A stretch of 20,521 nt of DNA, taken from NCBI GenBank assembly GCA_030528845.1, contig JAUMYC010000016.1:1-20521 (forward strand). Direction: 5' to 3'. A program made the position numbers and the translations under genes. Under the pieces are notes generated by a model that was not told where the DNA came from, searched no databases, and saw only the letters and a program-made list of their open reading frames with translations. This DNA is from Eubacteriales bacterium. Lineage in GTDB: Bacteria; Bacillota_A; Clostridia; Christensenellales; Aristaeellaceae. This document shows, one piece after another, positions 7,514 to 15,034 of the stretch. How positions within the stretch are numbered: position 1 is the first letter of the stretch; each line of letters begins with the position of its first letter.

Positions 7514-7534
7514 CAACGGTCAGGAGGGAAGACA

Positions 7535-8617
7535 ATGCATATTTCTGGTAAGGCGCGCCGGATGTACTTGCTGGCGGCTGCGCTGGTCGTTCTTGCGGTG
7601 GTCGCTGCATGCGTCGCATCCGGGCAAAGGAGGGATTCCGTGCCTGCGGACAATGCGCCCGCCACGCCCGACCCCGCTGCGCTGCCCACCCCGCAGGCAG
7701 TTCCGACTGTGCCGGGCCAAAGCGTCGCCGATGTGACGGAAACGATGTCCACCATCGTCTATTATCAGGACAACTACGGCTATCTCGTGCCGGTGGAGCG
7801 GGAGATCCCGCTGGAGGACGGCATCGCCAAGGCGACGCTCAATCTGATGGTGAAGAGCCTCTACAACGACATGGAGGCCGCGCGGCTCGGCCTCAAGACG
7901 GTATTGCCGGAGAACACGCAGATCGAGCTGGACATCGCAGGCGGCGTAGCAAAGCTGGATCTGAGCGACGAGGCGACCATGCTCACCGACGCACAGAGCG
8001 AGAGCGTGATGGTCAGCGCCATCGTGCAGACGCTGACGGAATTTGACACGGTCGATTCCGTGCGCATCACCGTCGAGGGGCAGGAATTGAGCAAGCTCCC
8101 CAACGGCACGCCCATCGCCGGTGTGCTCACCCGCAAGCAGATCAATCTGGAAAGCACTGCGCTCGAGCCCGACGGCGCTACGCCCGTTACTTTGTATTTT
8201 CCGGCGGGAGAGGGCAGCCTGCTCGTGCCCGTCACGCGCATGGTCTATGGCAGCGGCGATATCGACACGGCTGTTCTGGAGCTGGCCAAGGGCCCGCGCG
8301 CGTCCGGCCAGCTGGAGAACGCGCTGCCGGGCGACGTCGGCCTGATCGGCGTGAAGGTGGTCGACGGCGTTGCGATCGTGAATTTTACGGGCGAGTTTAT
8401 GAAGATCGTGGAGCAGAGCGACGGAGGGCGCATGGCGCTGCGCGCGCTGATGCTCACCTGCGCGGGCTTTGAGGGCGTCGACGGAGTGCGGGTGCTGGTG
8501 GACGGCGAGGATTACGACCCGGGCATAGACACTATGGCCTTCCCGGAAAGCATCAACGATTATGAATCGGTGCTGAGCTGTTCGATCTCGCTGCAGGCGG
8601 CCGCGCTGTTTGAATGA
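7535..8617 (+). CDS. gerM: GerM-like lipoprotein with two GerMN domains
   Basis: A 360-residue envelope protein. The N-terminus has two arginines, a hydrophobic segment (about 10-25) and a lipobox-like VVAAC ending at C26, so it is probably a lipoprotein; a Pro/Ala-rich linker follows. Two tandem GerMN (sporulation/germination) domains fill the rest, near 70-200 and 215-345. Each has the pattern of a YF/YY strand start, a hydrophobic VxREIP/VTRMV strand, an ALNxL-type helix and a VDGVAxVxF strand. In Bacillus, GerM is required for sporulation and helps anchor the SpoIIIA-SpoIIQ complex. The neighbour order gerM, rph, rdgB, ysnB is that of Bacillus, supporting orthology. The ATG at 7535 has AGGAGGG at 7522-7528. 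Confidence 0.88.
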   Translation: MHISGKARRMYLLAAALVVLAVVAACVASGQRRDSVPADNAPATPDPAALPTPQAVPTVPGQSVADVTETMSTIVYYQDNYGYLVPVEREIPLEDGIAKATLNLMVKSLYNDMEAARLGLKTVLPENTQIELDIAGGVAKLDLSDEATMLTDAQSESVMVSAIVQTLTEFDTVDSVRITVEGQELSKLPNGTPIAGVLTRKQINLESTALEPDGATPVTLYFPAGEGSLLVPVTRMVYGSGDIDTAVLELAKGPRASGQLENALPGDVGLIGVKVVDGVAIVNFTGEFMKIVEQSDGGRMALRALMLTCAGFEGVDGVRVLVDGEDYDPGIDTMAFPESINDYESVLSCSISLQAAALFE

Positions 8618-8654
8618 ATAGAAAAGAAAAATACGGATATACGGAGGAAGAGAG

Positions 8655-9980
8655 ATGCGAACGAGAGGCGAAGGCGAGCTTCGTGAGGTGAAGATCATTC
8701 CGAATTTTACGGAAATGGCGGCGGGTTCCGCGCTGATCTGCTGCGGCAGGACGAGAGTTCTGTGCACGGCGTCGGTCAGCGAGGGCGTGCCGCCCTTCCT
8801 GCGTAATACGGGCCGCGGCTGGCTCACGGCGGAATACGCCATGCTGCCCGGCTCCACTCCGGAGCGCAAGCAGCGCGAATACTCCAAGCGCGACGGCCGC
8901 TCCATCGAGATCCAGCGGCTGATCGGGCGCTCCCTGCGCACCGCGGTCGATATGGCGATGCTCGGCGAACGCACGATCACCATCGACTGCGACGTTCTGC
9001 AGGCCGACGGCGGCACGCGCACGGCCTCCATCACCGGCGGCTTCGTGGCGCTGTGCCTCGCGGTCGATAAGCTGATGAACAGCGGCAAGCTCAAGGATTC
9101 GCCCATCGTGTGGCAGGTGGCTGCGGTCAGCTGCGGCCTTGTGGACGATAGAGAACTGCTGGACTTGGAATATATCGAGGACAGCGCCGCGCAGGCGGAT
9201 ATGAACCTCGTCGGCGCAGCAGGCATTTCCGGAGAGATCGAATTCACTGAGGTGCAGATCACCGGCGAAAAGCGCACCATCAAGCGGCAGGAGCTGCTCG
9301 ATCTGATGGACATGGGCGAAAACGGCATCCGCGAACTGATGGCCAAGCAGCGTGAGGCTGTGGGCGAGGCCGCGCAGTGGATCTGCAAAAAGCCCAAGCT
9401 CGTCATTGCAAGCAATAATTTCGGCAAGATCAAGGAAATGAAGTCGCTTCTGGGCGAACGTTTCGATGTCGTGAGCCAGAGGGAAATGGGCGAAAATATC
9501 GACGTCGAAGAAAATGGCTCCACCTTTGCGGAGAACGCGCTGATCAAGGCCAAGGCCCTGTGCGCGCTGACCGGCTGCGCCACTCTGGCCGACGACAGCG
9601 GCCTGTGCGTGGACGCGCTGTGTGGCCGCCCGGGCGTGCGCAGCGCGCGCTATGCCGGCGTGCACGGCGACGACAAAGCCAACAACGAAAAGCTGCTCGG
9701 CGCGCTGCGGGACGTGCCCGACGAAGAGCGCACGGCGCATTTCTCCTGCGCCATCGCCCTTGTTCGCCCCGGCAAAAAGGAACTGGTGGTGGAGGGGCAG
9801 TGCCCCGGCCATATCCTGCATGAAGAAAAGGGCGAAAACGGCTTTGGATACGATCCGCTCTTCCTCTCCGACGACCTCGGCGTCACCTTTGCCGAGGCCT
9901 CTCAGGAGCAAAAGGGCGCGATCTCCCATCGCGGCAGGGCCGTGCAGGCTCTGCTGGAGGCGCTGGAGGCCGAGCAATGA
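8655..9980 (+). CDS. rph: Bifunctional RNase PH / non-canonical purine NTP pyrophosphatase (RdgB) fusion
   Basis: A 441-residue fusion of two enzymes that are usually separate. Residues 1-~243 are RNase PH, a phosphorolytic 3' exonuclease for tRNA precursors and stable RNA: CTASVSEGVPPFLR, GRGWLTAEYAMLP, IEIQRLIGRSL and DCDVLQADGGTRTASITGGF are all clear. Residues ~246-441 are RdgB/HAM1, which hydrolyses dITP and XTP to monophosphates: ASNNFGKIKEMKSLL (about 252-266), STFAENALIKAKA, ADDSGLCVDAL, ENGFGYDPLF and SHRGRA. No linker, stop or frameshift separates them. The RNase PH N-terminus is slightly shortened (RTRGEGELR where RxDGRxxDxLR is usual). The ATG at 8655 has GGAGGAAG at 8643-8650. 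The last bases overlap the phosphodiesterase start (ATGA). Bacillus has the two genes adjacent and unfused. Confidence 0.95.
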   Translation: MRTRGEGELREVKIIPNFTEMAAGSALICCGRTRVLCTASVSEGVPPFLRNTGRGWLTAEYAMLPGSTPERKQREYSKRDGRSIEIQRLIGRSLRTAVDMAMLGERTITIDCDVLQADGGTRTASITGGFVALCLAVDKLMNSGKLKDSPIVWQVAAVSCGLVDDRELLDLEYIEDSAAQADMNLVGAAGISGEIEFTEVQITGEKRTIKRQELLDLMDMGENGIRELMAKQREAVGEAAQWICKKPKLVIASNNFGKIKEMKSLLGERFDVVSQREMGENIDVEENGSTFAENALIKAKALCALTGCATLADDSGLCVDALCGRPGVRSARYAGVHGDDKANNEKLLGALRDVPDEERTAHFSCAIALVRPGKKELVVEGQCPGHILHEEKGENGFGYDPLFLSDDLGVTFAEASQEQKGAISHRGRAVQALLEALEAEQ

Positions 9981-10474
9981 GCGAGCCGGTCTTCTTTCGC
10001 GGCAAGAGCTGCTTCGTGTTGATCGCCGACAGCCATCACAATCAGGCCATGCTCGAGAAGCTTTCGGCAGAAATACAGGACGCGGGCGGGCTGATTTTGC
10101 TGGGCGACTGCGTGCAGGACGCCGAGTATCTACGAAAAAAGCTGCCCTATCCCGATGTGTACGCCGTCAAGGGCAACTGCGATTATTTCGACAGAGCGCC
10201 CGAGGAGATCTCCGGCAGGCTCTTCCGCGAAAACGGCCCAGTATTTCTGGCCTGTCACGGTCACAGGTGGGGCGTGAAGATGAACCCTCTCTCTCTTTTG
10301 TACCACGCGAAGGAGCAGGGGGCAGCGGCGGCGTTTTACGGCCACACGCATTTCCCGGCCATGGACAGGGAAGAGGGCGTTCTGCTGGTAAACCCCGGCG
10401 CGCTCAAGGACGGATACTATGCGCTCGTGCGCTTTGAAAACAGTATGCTCAAGGTGGAACATAAAAAACTCTGA
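9977..10474 (+). CDS. YfcE/YsnB-family metallophosphodiesterase
   Basis: A 165-residue calcineurin-like phosphoesterase of the MJ0936/YfcE type, close to the usual length. All metal-binding motifs are present: D18-S-H20, G43-D44-C45, G66-N67-C68-D69, H94-G-H96 and G122-H-T-H125, followed by NPGAL. Relatives hydrolyse phosphodiesters in vitro; the natural substrate is not known. The ATG overlaps the stop of the RNase PH/RdgB fusion, and Bacillus ysnB sits in the same place, so the gene is probably translationally coupled and functions in nucleic acid or nucleotide turnover. It is the last gene of the gerM operon; only 28 bases separate it from the next gene and no terminator is visible there. 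Confidence 0.92.
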   Translation: MSEPVFFRGKSCFVLIADSHHNQAMLEKLSAEIQDAGGLILLGDCVQDAEYLRKKLPYPDVYAVKGNCDYFDRAPEEISGRLFRENGPVFLACHGHRWGVKMNPLSLLYHAKEQGAAAAFYGHTHFPAMDREEGVLLVNPGALKDGYYALVRFENSMLKVEHKKL

Positions 10475-10502
10475 CAGAGGAAAATCAAGGAGGTACCAAG
10501 GT

Positions 10503-11462
10503 ATGCTTAAGATCGGTATGGTTGGTATGGGCGGCATCAGCAGGTCCCATCGCGCTGCATGGAAACAGGTGGAAGAGGCGAAGATCGTCTGCGTTTGCGA
10601 CATTCGCCCGGAAATGGCCGACGCCGCCGCGGAAGACACCGGCGCGAAGGCGTATTACGATTTCGACGAGATGCTCGCGGCGGAGAAGTTCGACATCCTC
10701 GACATCTGTCTGCCCACCTATCTGCACGCGGATTTTGCGGTGAAGGCCATGGACCACGGCATCCACACGCTCACCGAAAAGCCCATCTCCCTCAAGAAGG
10801 AAGACGTCGCGCGCGTATATGAAGCCGCGAAGCGCAACAACGTCCGCTTCATGGTCGCGCATGTGCTGCGCTTCTGGCGCGAGTATATGTTCCTCAAGGA
10901 CGCCATCGACACCGGCCGCTACGGCAAGCTCCTCTCCGGCCAGATGACCCGTCTGGGCAACACGCCCAAGTGGTCCTGGGACAACTGGATGCGCGATCCG
11001 GAGCGCTCCGGCCTGGTTCCGTTCGACCTGCACATCCACGATCTCGACTTCATGGTCTATGCCTTTGGCAAGCCGAATTCCGTTTCCTGCCATCGCGCCG
11101 GCACGGCCACGCAGGACTATATCAACGTCGTCTATCAGTATGACGACTTCTTCATCGCCTGCGAATCTGCGTGGTATGACGCCGAGTATAAGTTCGCTTC
11201 CGGCTTCCGCTTCCAGTTTGAAGAGGCCGTGATCGAATGGAAGGGCGGCGTGTTCACCGTCTTCAAGAAGGGCAGCGGCACCGAAACGCTCGAGGGCGAG
11301 GCAAACGCCAACGAAAACGGCATCAATCTGCCCGCCACCAACGCCTATTTCAACGAGATCCGCTATTTCGCGGATCAGGTGCTCGCCGGCAAGGACTGCG
11401 ATATCGTCAAGCCGGAAGAGCTCGAGACCGTGCTGGAGCTGATCGACCAGCTGCACAACTGA
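10503..11462 (+). CDS. Gfo/Idh/MocA-family NAD(P)-dependent oxidoreductase
   Basis: A 319-residue sugar or cyclitol dehydrogenase. The N-terminal Rossmann fold begins LKIGMVGMGGISRSH (dinucleotide loop around G8-G11), and TEKPIS with K93 is the conserved EKP motif at the active site. The C-terminal alpha/beta domain includes a DLHIHDLDFMVYAFG segment typical of the family (HDxD around the catalytic His). The ATG at 10503 has a perfect AAGGAGGT at 10487-10494. An in-frame extension to 10419 would overlap the phosphodiesterase and is rejected. It is followed by a hairpin, then a DUF4838-like gene, with a GH35 beta-galactosidase beyond; a role in oxidising or epimerising released sugars is plausible but the substrate is unknown. 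Confidence 0.92.
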   Translation: MLKIGMVGMGGISRSHRAAWKQVEEAKIVCVCDIRPEMADAAAEDTGAKAYYDFDEMLAAEKFDILDICLPTYLHADFAVKAMDHGIHTLTEKPISLKKEDVARVYEAAKRNNVRFMVAHVLRFWREYMFLKDAIDTGRYGKLLSGQMTRLGNTPKWSWDNWMRDPERSGLVPFDLHIHDLDFMVYAFGKPNSVSCHRAGTATQDYINVVYQYDDFFIACESAWYDAEYKFASGFRFQFEEAVIEWKGGVFTVFKKGSGTETLEGEANANENGINLPATNAYFNEIRYFADQVLAGKDCDIVKPEELETVLELIDQLHN

Positions 11463-11475
11463 TCGCATAAACGCA

Positions 11476-11505
11476 GGCCGCCTTCTGCCCAAACGGAAGG
11501 CGGCC
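11476..11505 (+). terminator. Hairpin after the oxidoreductase gene
   Basis: GGCCGCCTTC (11476-11485) pairs perfectly with GAAGGCGGCC (11496-11505) around a 10-base loop, followed by GCTTTGTTT. It is a plausible but possibly leaky terminator, since the next gene begins only 21 bases later on the same strand. Confidence 0.65.
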
Positions 11506-11525
11506 GCTTTGTTTGAGGTGGATTT

Positions 11526-12476
11526 ATGATCAAAGGACTGATCGTGCACCCGGAGGACCTGACCATAGAGACGATCGACCGCATGGCGGCGGCGGGGCTG
11601 AACACGCTCGGCCTGCACCCGGTGGGCGGCAAGGACGCGGCGAACACCTTGGAACAGGCCGTGCGCTGGCATTCCTCCGCAGAGGGGAGCGCACTTTTGC
11701 GCCACGCGATGAAAAAGGGCCTGAACGTTGAATATGAAGCGCATGCGATGGGCTGGCTTTTGCAGAGGGAGCTCTTTGCCGAGCACCCGCAGTGGTTCCG
11801 CATGAATGAACAGGGCGAGCGCACGCCGGATGTGAACCTCTGTCCTTCCAATGAGGAGGCCTTGGAATATGTGGCGGGCCGTACGGCGCATCTGGCGCGG
11901 CTGCTGGAGACCAATTCGCATCGCTATTTCTTCTGGATGGACGATGTGAAGGGCGGCGGCTGCCGCTGCCCGAAATGCCGCGCGCTTTCGCCTTCCGACC
12001 AGCAGTTGCAAGTGGTAAACGCAATGCTGCGCGGGCTGAAGAGCGTGCATGCGGATGCGACGCTCGCGTATATCGCGTATCTGGATACGCTCAATGCGCC
12101 CGCAGTCGTGCAGCCGGAAGAGGGCGTTTTTCTGGAATATGCGCCCTTTACGCGCGATCCGGACGCGCCGATGAACGACAGCGCAAACGAGAAAAACGCC
12201 GCAGAGGCCGCGCCGCTGCCAGCGCTGATCGAATTTTTCGGCAAAACGGGCGCGCAGGTGCTGGAATATTGGATGGACAACAGCATGTATTCCGGCTGGA
12301 AGCGGCCGCCCAAGGCGTTTTCGCTGCGCGAGAGTGTGATGCGGGCCGACGTGCCGTTCTACAGGGCTCTCGGCTTCGAGGCGATCACCAGCTTCGGCTG
12401 TTTTCTCGGCCCGGATTACGAAGAACTGCACGGCCGCGCGCCGATCGAGGAATACGCGAGGATACTCTCTGAGTAA
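11526..12476 (+). CDS. DUF4838-like protein (glycosidase-type barrel)
   Basis: A 316-residue cytosolic protein without signal peptide. The middle and C-terminal parts resemble DUF4838 proteins, which are found beside glycoside hydrolases: EHPQWFRMNEQGER (86-99), VNLCPSNEEALEYV (103-116), WMDDVKGGGCRCPKC (137-151), a VNAMLRGLK helix and VFLEYAPF. A closing DNSMYSGWKRP ... GFEAITSFGCF segment follows. The opening residues (GLIVHPEDLTIETIDRMAAA) resemble the first strand and helix of a TIM barrel. C146, C148 and C151 form a CxCxxC cluster that could bind metal. The usual DUF4838 proteins are, as I recall, longer and carry an extra N-terminal domain absent here. The start has GAGGTG six bases upstream. 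No activity can be assigned; a carbohydrate-active role is inferred from neighbours. Confidence 0.65.
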   Translation: MIKGLIVHPEDLTIETIDRMAAAGLNTLGLHPVGGKDAANTLEQAVRWHSSAEGSALLRHAMKKGLNVEYEAHAMGWLLQRELFAEHPQWFRMNEQGERTPDVNLCPSNEEALEYVAGRTAHLARLLETNSHRYFFWMDDVKGGGCRCPKCRALSPSDQQLQVVNAMLRGLKSVHADATLAYIAYLDTLNAPAVVQPEEGVFLEYAPFTRDPDAPMNDSANEKNAAEAAPLPALIEFFGKTGAQVLEYWMDNSMYSGWKRPPKAFSLRESVMRADVPFYRALGFEAITSFGCFLGPDYEELHGRAPIEEYARILSE

Positions 12477-12480
12477 TTTT

Positions 12481-12523
12481 CGGGGGGAGACTTTTTCTTT
12501 GGGAAAAGAAAAAGCCTCCCCCG
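12481..12523. repeat. Palindrome 1 of the convergent spacer
   Basis: A near-perfect inverted repeat (left arm 12481-12500, right arm 12505-12523, loop GGGA) with one mismatch and one bulged G. Its G-rich outer part encloses a core, CTTTTTCTTT with AAAGAAAAAG. It begins four bases after the DUF4838-like stop. There is no T tract afterwards, so it is not a classical terminator, although it may end or stabilise the transcript. Confidence 0.7.
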
Positions 12524-12623
12524 AACCCCCTCAAAAAGAAACCGATTTGGGGCTTTTTGTGGGGAATTCTTTTCTGCGGAAGAAGCGATTGCCTCTTTAA
12601 AATTGATTTCTTTTGGAGAGAGC

Positions 12624-12665
12624 GCGAGAGGACCTTTTCTTTTTCAAAAGAAAAGGTCCTCTCGC
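12624..12665 (-). terminator. Palindrome 2: perfect 20-bp inverted repeat after GH35
   Basis: Positions 12624-12643 are perfectly complementary to 12646-12665, with only TC between. The core (CCTTTTCTTTT and its complement) is closely similar to the core of palindrome 1. It lies 23 bases downstream of the GH35 stop on the minus strand. The T-rich half inside the stem could help termination, but no separate T tract follows. Confidence 0.65.
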
Positions 12666-12688
12666 ATAAATTCGTTCTCTCGTTAGCC

Positions 12689-14458
12689 TCAGCCGATGTC
12701 CATCTCGTCGTCTAGCAGGGCAACGGGCGTATCGAAGCCATCGGTCTCGAGCACGATCAGCTCGTTTTCGCCCTCATGCAGGAAGGGCGCGGGCAGATAG
12801 GCGCTGTGCTGCGGGCCGACCTCCCAATGGCGGGAAAGATTGCGGCCGTTGACGAAGATCACGCCCTTTTTGAAGCCGGGCAGCTTGACGAAGGTGTCCT
12901 TCGGCTCGCCCTCGACGGTGAAGCTGCCCTTGAGCAGGACCGGCCTGCCGGAGAAGGGCTCGACGCCTTCCTTGAACTGCACTTTGCTCAGGTCGGTCAG
13001 CGGCAGCGGATATGCCGTCCAGTGGAACAGGAAGGTCTGCCCGAGGCGAATGGCCTCGGAAACGCCCTTGGTCTCCATCATATGGAAGCCGTAGTTGGTG
13101 CGGCCCATGTTTTCGACCAGCACTTCCAGCTGCACGCCCTCAGCCGGCACCTTCAGGCGCGGATAGTTCGGCTCCTTGTCCACGCGATACTGCGTGCCGA
13201 TGAACTTACCGTCGGCAAAGATATGCGCGCGGTCGTGCACATCCTGAATGATAACGGGCATCTCCTCGCGCGGGCCGCGCACATGCGCGCGGTAGAGGAT
13301 GTAGCCATAGCCCTGGCCCAGCTTCTCCATCGGCTCGGGGCAGGTCACGCGCACGCCATGAGAGAGTGCGTCGAGATTGCCGAGCAGATCGGCGCTGTGG
13401 GTGAATTTGACTTCGCCGTATTTCGCCTTAGGCATGGTCTCGGGCACGTCGATCTGCGGGATCTCGGCGTATTTGGAGACGACTTCCTTGAACAGATGAT
13501 ACTTGGGCGTGAGGTCGCCGCATTCGTTCACGGGCGCGTCGTCGTCGTAGGAATTGACCGTGGGCTGATAGACATCGTAGTGGTTCGCGCCGTTCCAGAA
13601 GCCGAAATTGGTGCCGCCGTGGAACATATAGGCGGAAACGGAGCCGCCGCAGGCGAGGATATCGTCCAGACACTTCGCGGCGTCCTTGGGGTCGCGGCTG
13701 TGGTGCTCCTCCGTCCAATGATCAAACCAGCCGTTCCAGTATTCGCAGCACATCAGCGGGCCGTCAGGCTGATGTTCGCGCAGCTTTGCAAACTGCTCTT
13801 CTACGCGGGAGCCGAAATTGCCCGTCTTGAGCAGGCCGGGGATGGTGCCGCCGGTGAGCATGAAATCGGTCGGGCCGTCGCTGGTGAACAGCGGCACGTC
13901 AATGCCGCGGCTGCGCAGCGCGTCGCGCGTCCATGCGATGTATTCGCTGTCGTCGCCGTAAGAGCCGTATTCGTTTTCGGCCTGCATCATGAGTATGGGG
14001 CCGCCGCAAGTGCTCTGCAAGGGGGCGAGGCGGGGCAGGAGCTCGTCAAAGAAGCGGGAGACGGCGTTGAGATAGCTCTCGTTCATGCAGCGCAGGCGCA
14101 TGTCCGGCTCCGCGACCAGCCACCACGGCAGGCCGCCGAATTCCCATTCGGAGCAGATGTACGGGCCGGGGCGCACGATGGCCCACAAGCCGACCTCCTG
14201 CGCGATGCGAAGGTATTCTTCAATATCGAGCATGTCGGTGAAATCAAACTTGCCCTTTTCCGGTTCGTGCGCGTTCCATGCCACATAGGTCTCGACCGTA
14301 TTGAAGCCGCAGGCCTTGAGCTTCAAAAGCCTGTCGCGCCAATAGGGCTTGGGCACACGGAAATAATGGATGGCGCCGGCGATAAAGCGGAACGGCGCGC
14401 CGTCGAGATGAAACCCGTCTTTTTCGATCGTTAAGCGATGGATATCAGACATGAACAT
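12689..14458 (-). CDS. Beta-galactosidase, glycoside hydrolase family 35
   Basis: A 589-residue GH35 enzyme that hydrolyses terminal beta-galactosides with retention. The TIM barrel contains GAIHYFRVP (28-36), WNAHEPEKGKFDF (61-73), RPGPYICSEWEFGGLPWWL (96-114), the acid/base site in QAENEYGSY (E163) and the nucleophile in CCEYWNGWFDHW (E239), followed by MFHGGTNFGFWNGA. C-terminal beta-rich domains include GVIFVNGRNLSRHWEVGPQ. There is no signal peptide, so the enzyme should act inside the cell on imported oligosaccharides. The start is ATG 14458 or ATG 14452 (residue 3); GGGAGG at 14468-14463 is 4 or 10 bases away, so either is possible. A longer in-frame extension to 15013 runs through the opposite-strand ybaK gene and is rejected. 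It is convergent with the DUF4838-like gene. Confidence 0.94.
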   Translation of the reverse strand: MFMSDIHRLTIEKDGFHLDGAPFRFIAGAIHYFRVPKPYWRDRLLKLKACGFNTVETYVAWNAHEPEKGKFDFTDMLDIEEYLRIAQEVGLWAIVRPGPYICSEWEFGGLPWWLVAEPDMRLRCMNESYLNAVSRFFDELLPRLAPLQSTCGGPILMMQAENEYGSYGDDSEYIAWTRDALRSRGIDVPLFTSDGPTDFMLTGGTIPGLLKTGNFGSRVEEQFAKLREHQPDGPLMCCEYWNGWFDHWTEEHHSRDPKDAAKCLDDILACGGSVSAYMFHGGTNFGFWNGANHYDVYQPTVNSYDDDAPVNECGDLTPKYHLFKEVVSKYAEIPQIDVPETMPKAKYGEVKFTHSADLLGNLDALSHGVRVTCPEPMEKLGQGYGYILYRAHVRGPREEMPVIIQDVHDRAHIFADGKFIGTQYRVDKEPNYPRLKVPAEGVQLEVLVENMGRTNYGFHMMETKGVSEAIRLGQTFLFHWTAYPLPLTDLSKVQFKEGVEPFSGRPVLLKGSFTVEGEPKDTFVKLPGFKKGVIFVNGRNLSRHWEVGPQHSAYLPAPFLHEGENELIVLETDGFDTPVALLDDEMDIG

Positions 14459-14466
14459 AAAACCTC

Positions 14467-14495
14467 CCGACAAATTAATACAGTGGGGGTATAAT
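14467..14495 (+). promoter_or_regulatory. Promoter of ybaK-like gene
   Basis: CCGACA (14467-14472), 17 bases, then TATAAT (14490-14495). A second A/T-rich element (TATATTATAA, 14523-14532) lies closer to the gene and contains TATAAT on the minus strand (14531-14526), which could serve the divergent GH35 gene, although no good -35 is seen for that direction. Confidence 0.55.
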
Positions 14496-14563
14496 AGAGA
14501 TGGCAGCGCAGCTGCATACAGATATATTATAACGTATCGTTTACAAAAAGGGAAGATGCTTTT

Positions 14564-15034
14564 ATGACTGTGACGAACGCGCTCAGGCTGGTGAAACAGG
14601 CGGGGATCGACGTCGATACGCGCGAATATGAGGTGATCCCGGACGATTTCGACGGGAACCACATCGCCGCTGCGCTTGGCCTTGCGCCGGAGCAGGTGTT
14701 CAAGACGCTGGTGACGCAAAATGCGAAGAAGGAAAAATTCGTCTTCTGCATTCCCGTGTGCGAAGAACTGGATCTGAAAAAGGCGGCGCGCGCCTCCGGC
14801 CAGAAGTCGATCGAAATGCTGCCTCTTAAGGAGCTTACGCCCATGACGGGCTATGTGCGCGGCGGCTGCTCTCCTGTGGGCATGAAAAAGAAGTTCCCGA
14901 CCTATATCGACGAGACGGCTGTGCTGTTCGAGTGCATCGCCGTCAGCGCAGGGCAGAGGGGCGTGCAGATGCTGCTGGACGCAGAAGACCTTGCCGCCTA
15001 TATCGGCGCGCATTTTGCGGATCTGACGCCGTAA
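14564..15034 (+). CDS. ybaK: Cys-tRNA(Pro) deacylase, YbaK/EbsC family
   Basis: A 156-residue trans-editing enzyme that removes cysteine mischarged onto tRNA-Pro. It shows the family marks TNALRLVKQAGI at the N-terminus, IAAALGLAPEQVFKTLV with the conserved lysine K47, and the GYVRGGCSPVGMKKKFPTYID loop near 95-116. The length is normal. The ATG at 14564 is preceded by GGGAAG (14550-14555). It stands alone between the divergent GH35 gene and a convergent acetyltransferase gene, with a hairpin at its stop codon. Confidence 0.93.
   Translation: MTVTNALRLVKQAGIDVDTREYEVIPDDFDGNHIAAALGLAPEQVFKTLVTQNAKKEKFVFCIPVCEELDLKKAARASGQKSIEMLPLKELTPMTGYVRGGCSPVGMKKKFPTYIDETAVLFECIAVSAGQRGVQMLLDAEDLAAYIGAHFADLTP

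Larger units (their letters stand above)
12477..12688. other. Structure-rich spacer between convergent genes
   Basis: This 212-base spacer contains no plausible gene. It holds palindrome 1 (12481-12523), a weaker complementarity (CCCCCTCAAAAAG near 12526-12538 against CTTTTTGTGGGG near 12563-12574) and palindrome 2 (12624-12665). Its middle is much richer in A and T than the flanking genes. Confidence 0.6.

Noticed and set aside
7520..9977. Long minus-strand frames opposite gerM and rph/rdgB
   Set aside because: Both plus-strand genes have clear domains and ribosome binding sites; the minus frames are low-complexity shadows.
10485..12431. Long minus-strand frame of 648 codons
   Set aside because: It covers two well-supported plus-strand genes (oxidoreductase and DUF4838-like) and their intergenic terminator, and has shadow-frame composition.
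12776..14434. Plus-strand frame of 552 codons opposite GH35
   Set aside because: The minus strand encodes a complete GH35 enzyme with both catalytic glutamates; the plus frame is its shadow.
14459..15013. Possible N-terminal extension of GH35 to 774 residues
   Set aside because: It would run antisense through the whole ybaK-like gene; GH35 family proteins begin near residue 1 of the shorter model, which has a ribosome binding site.
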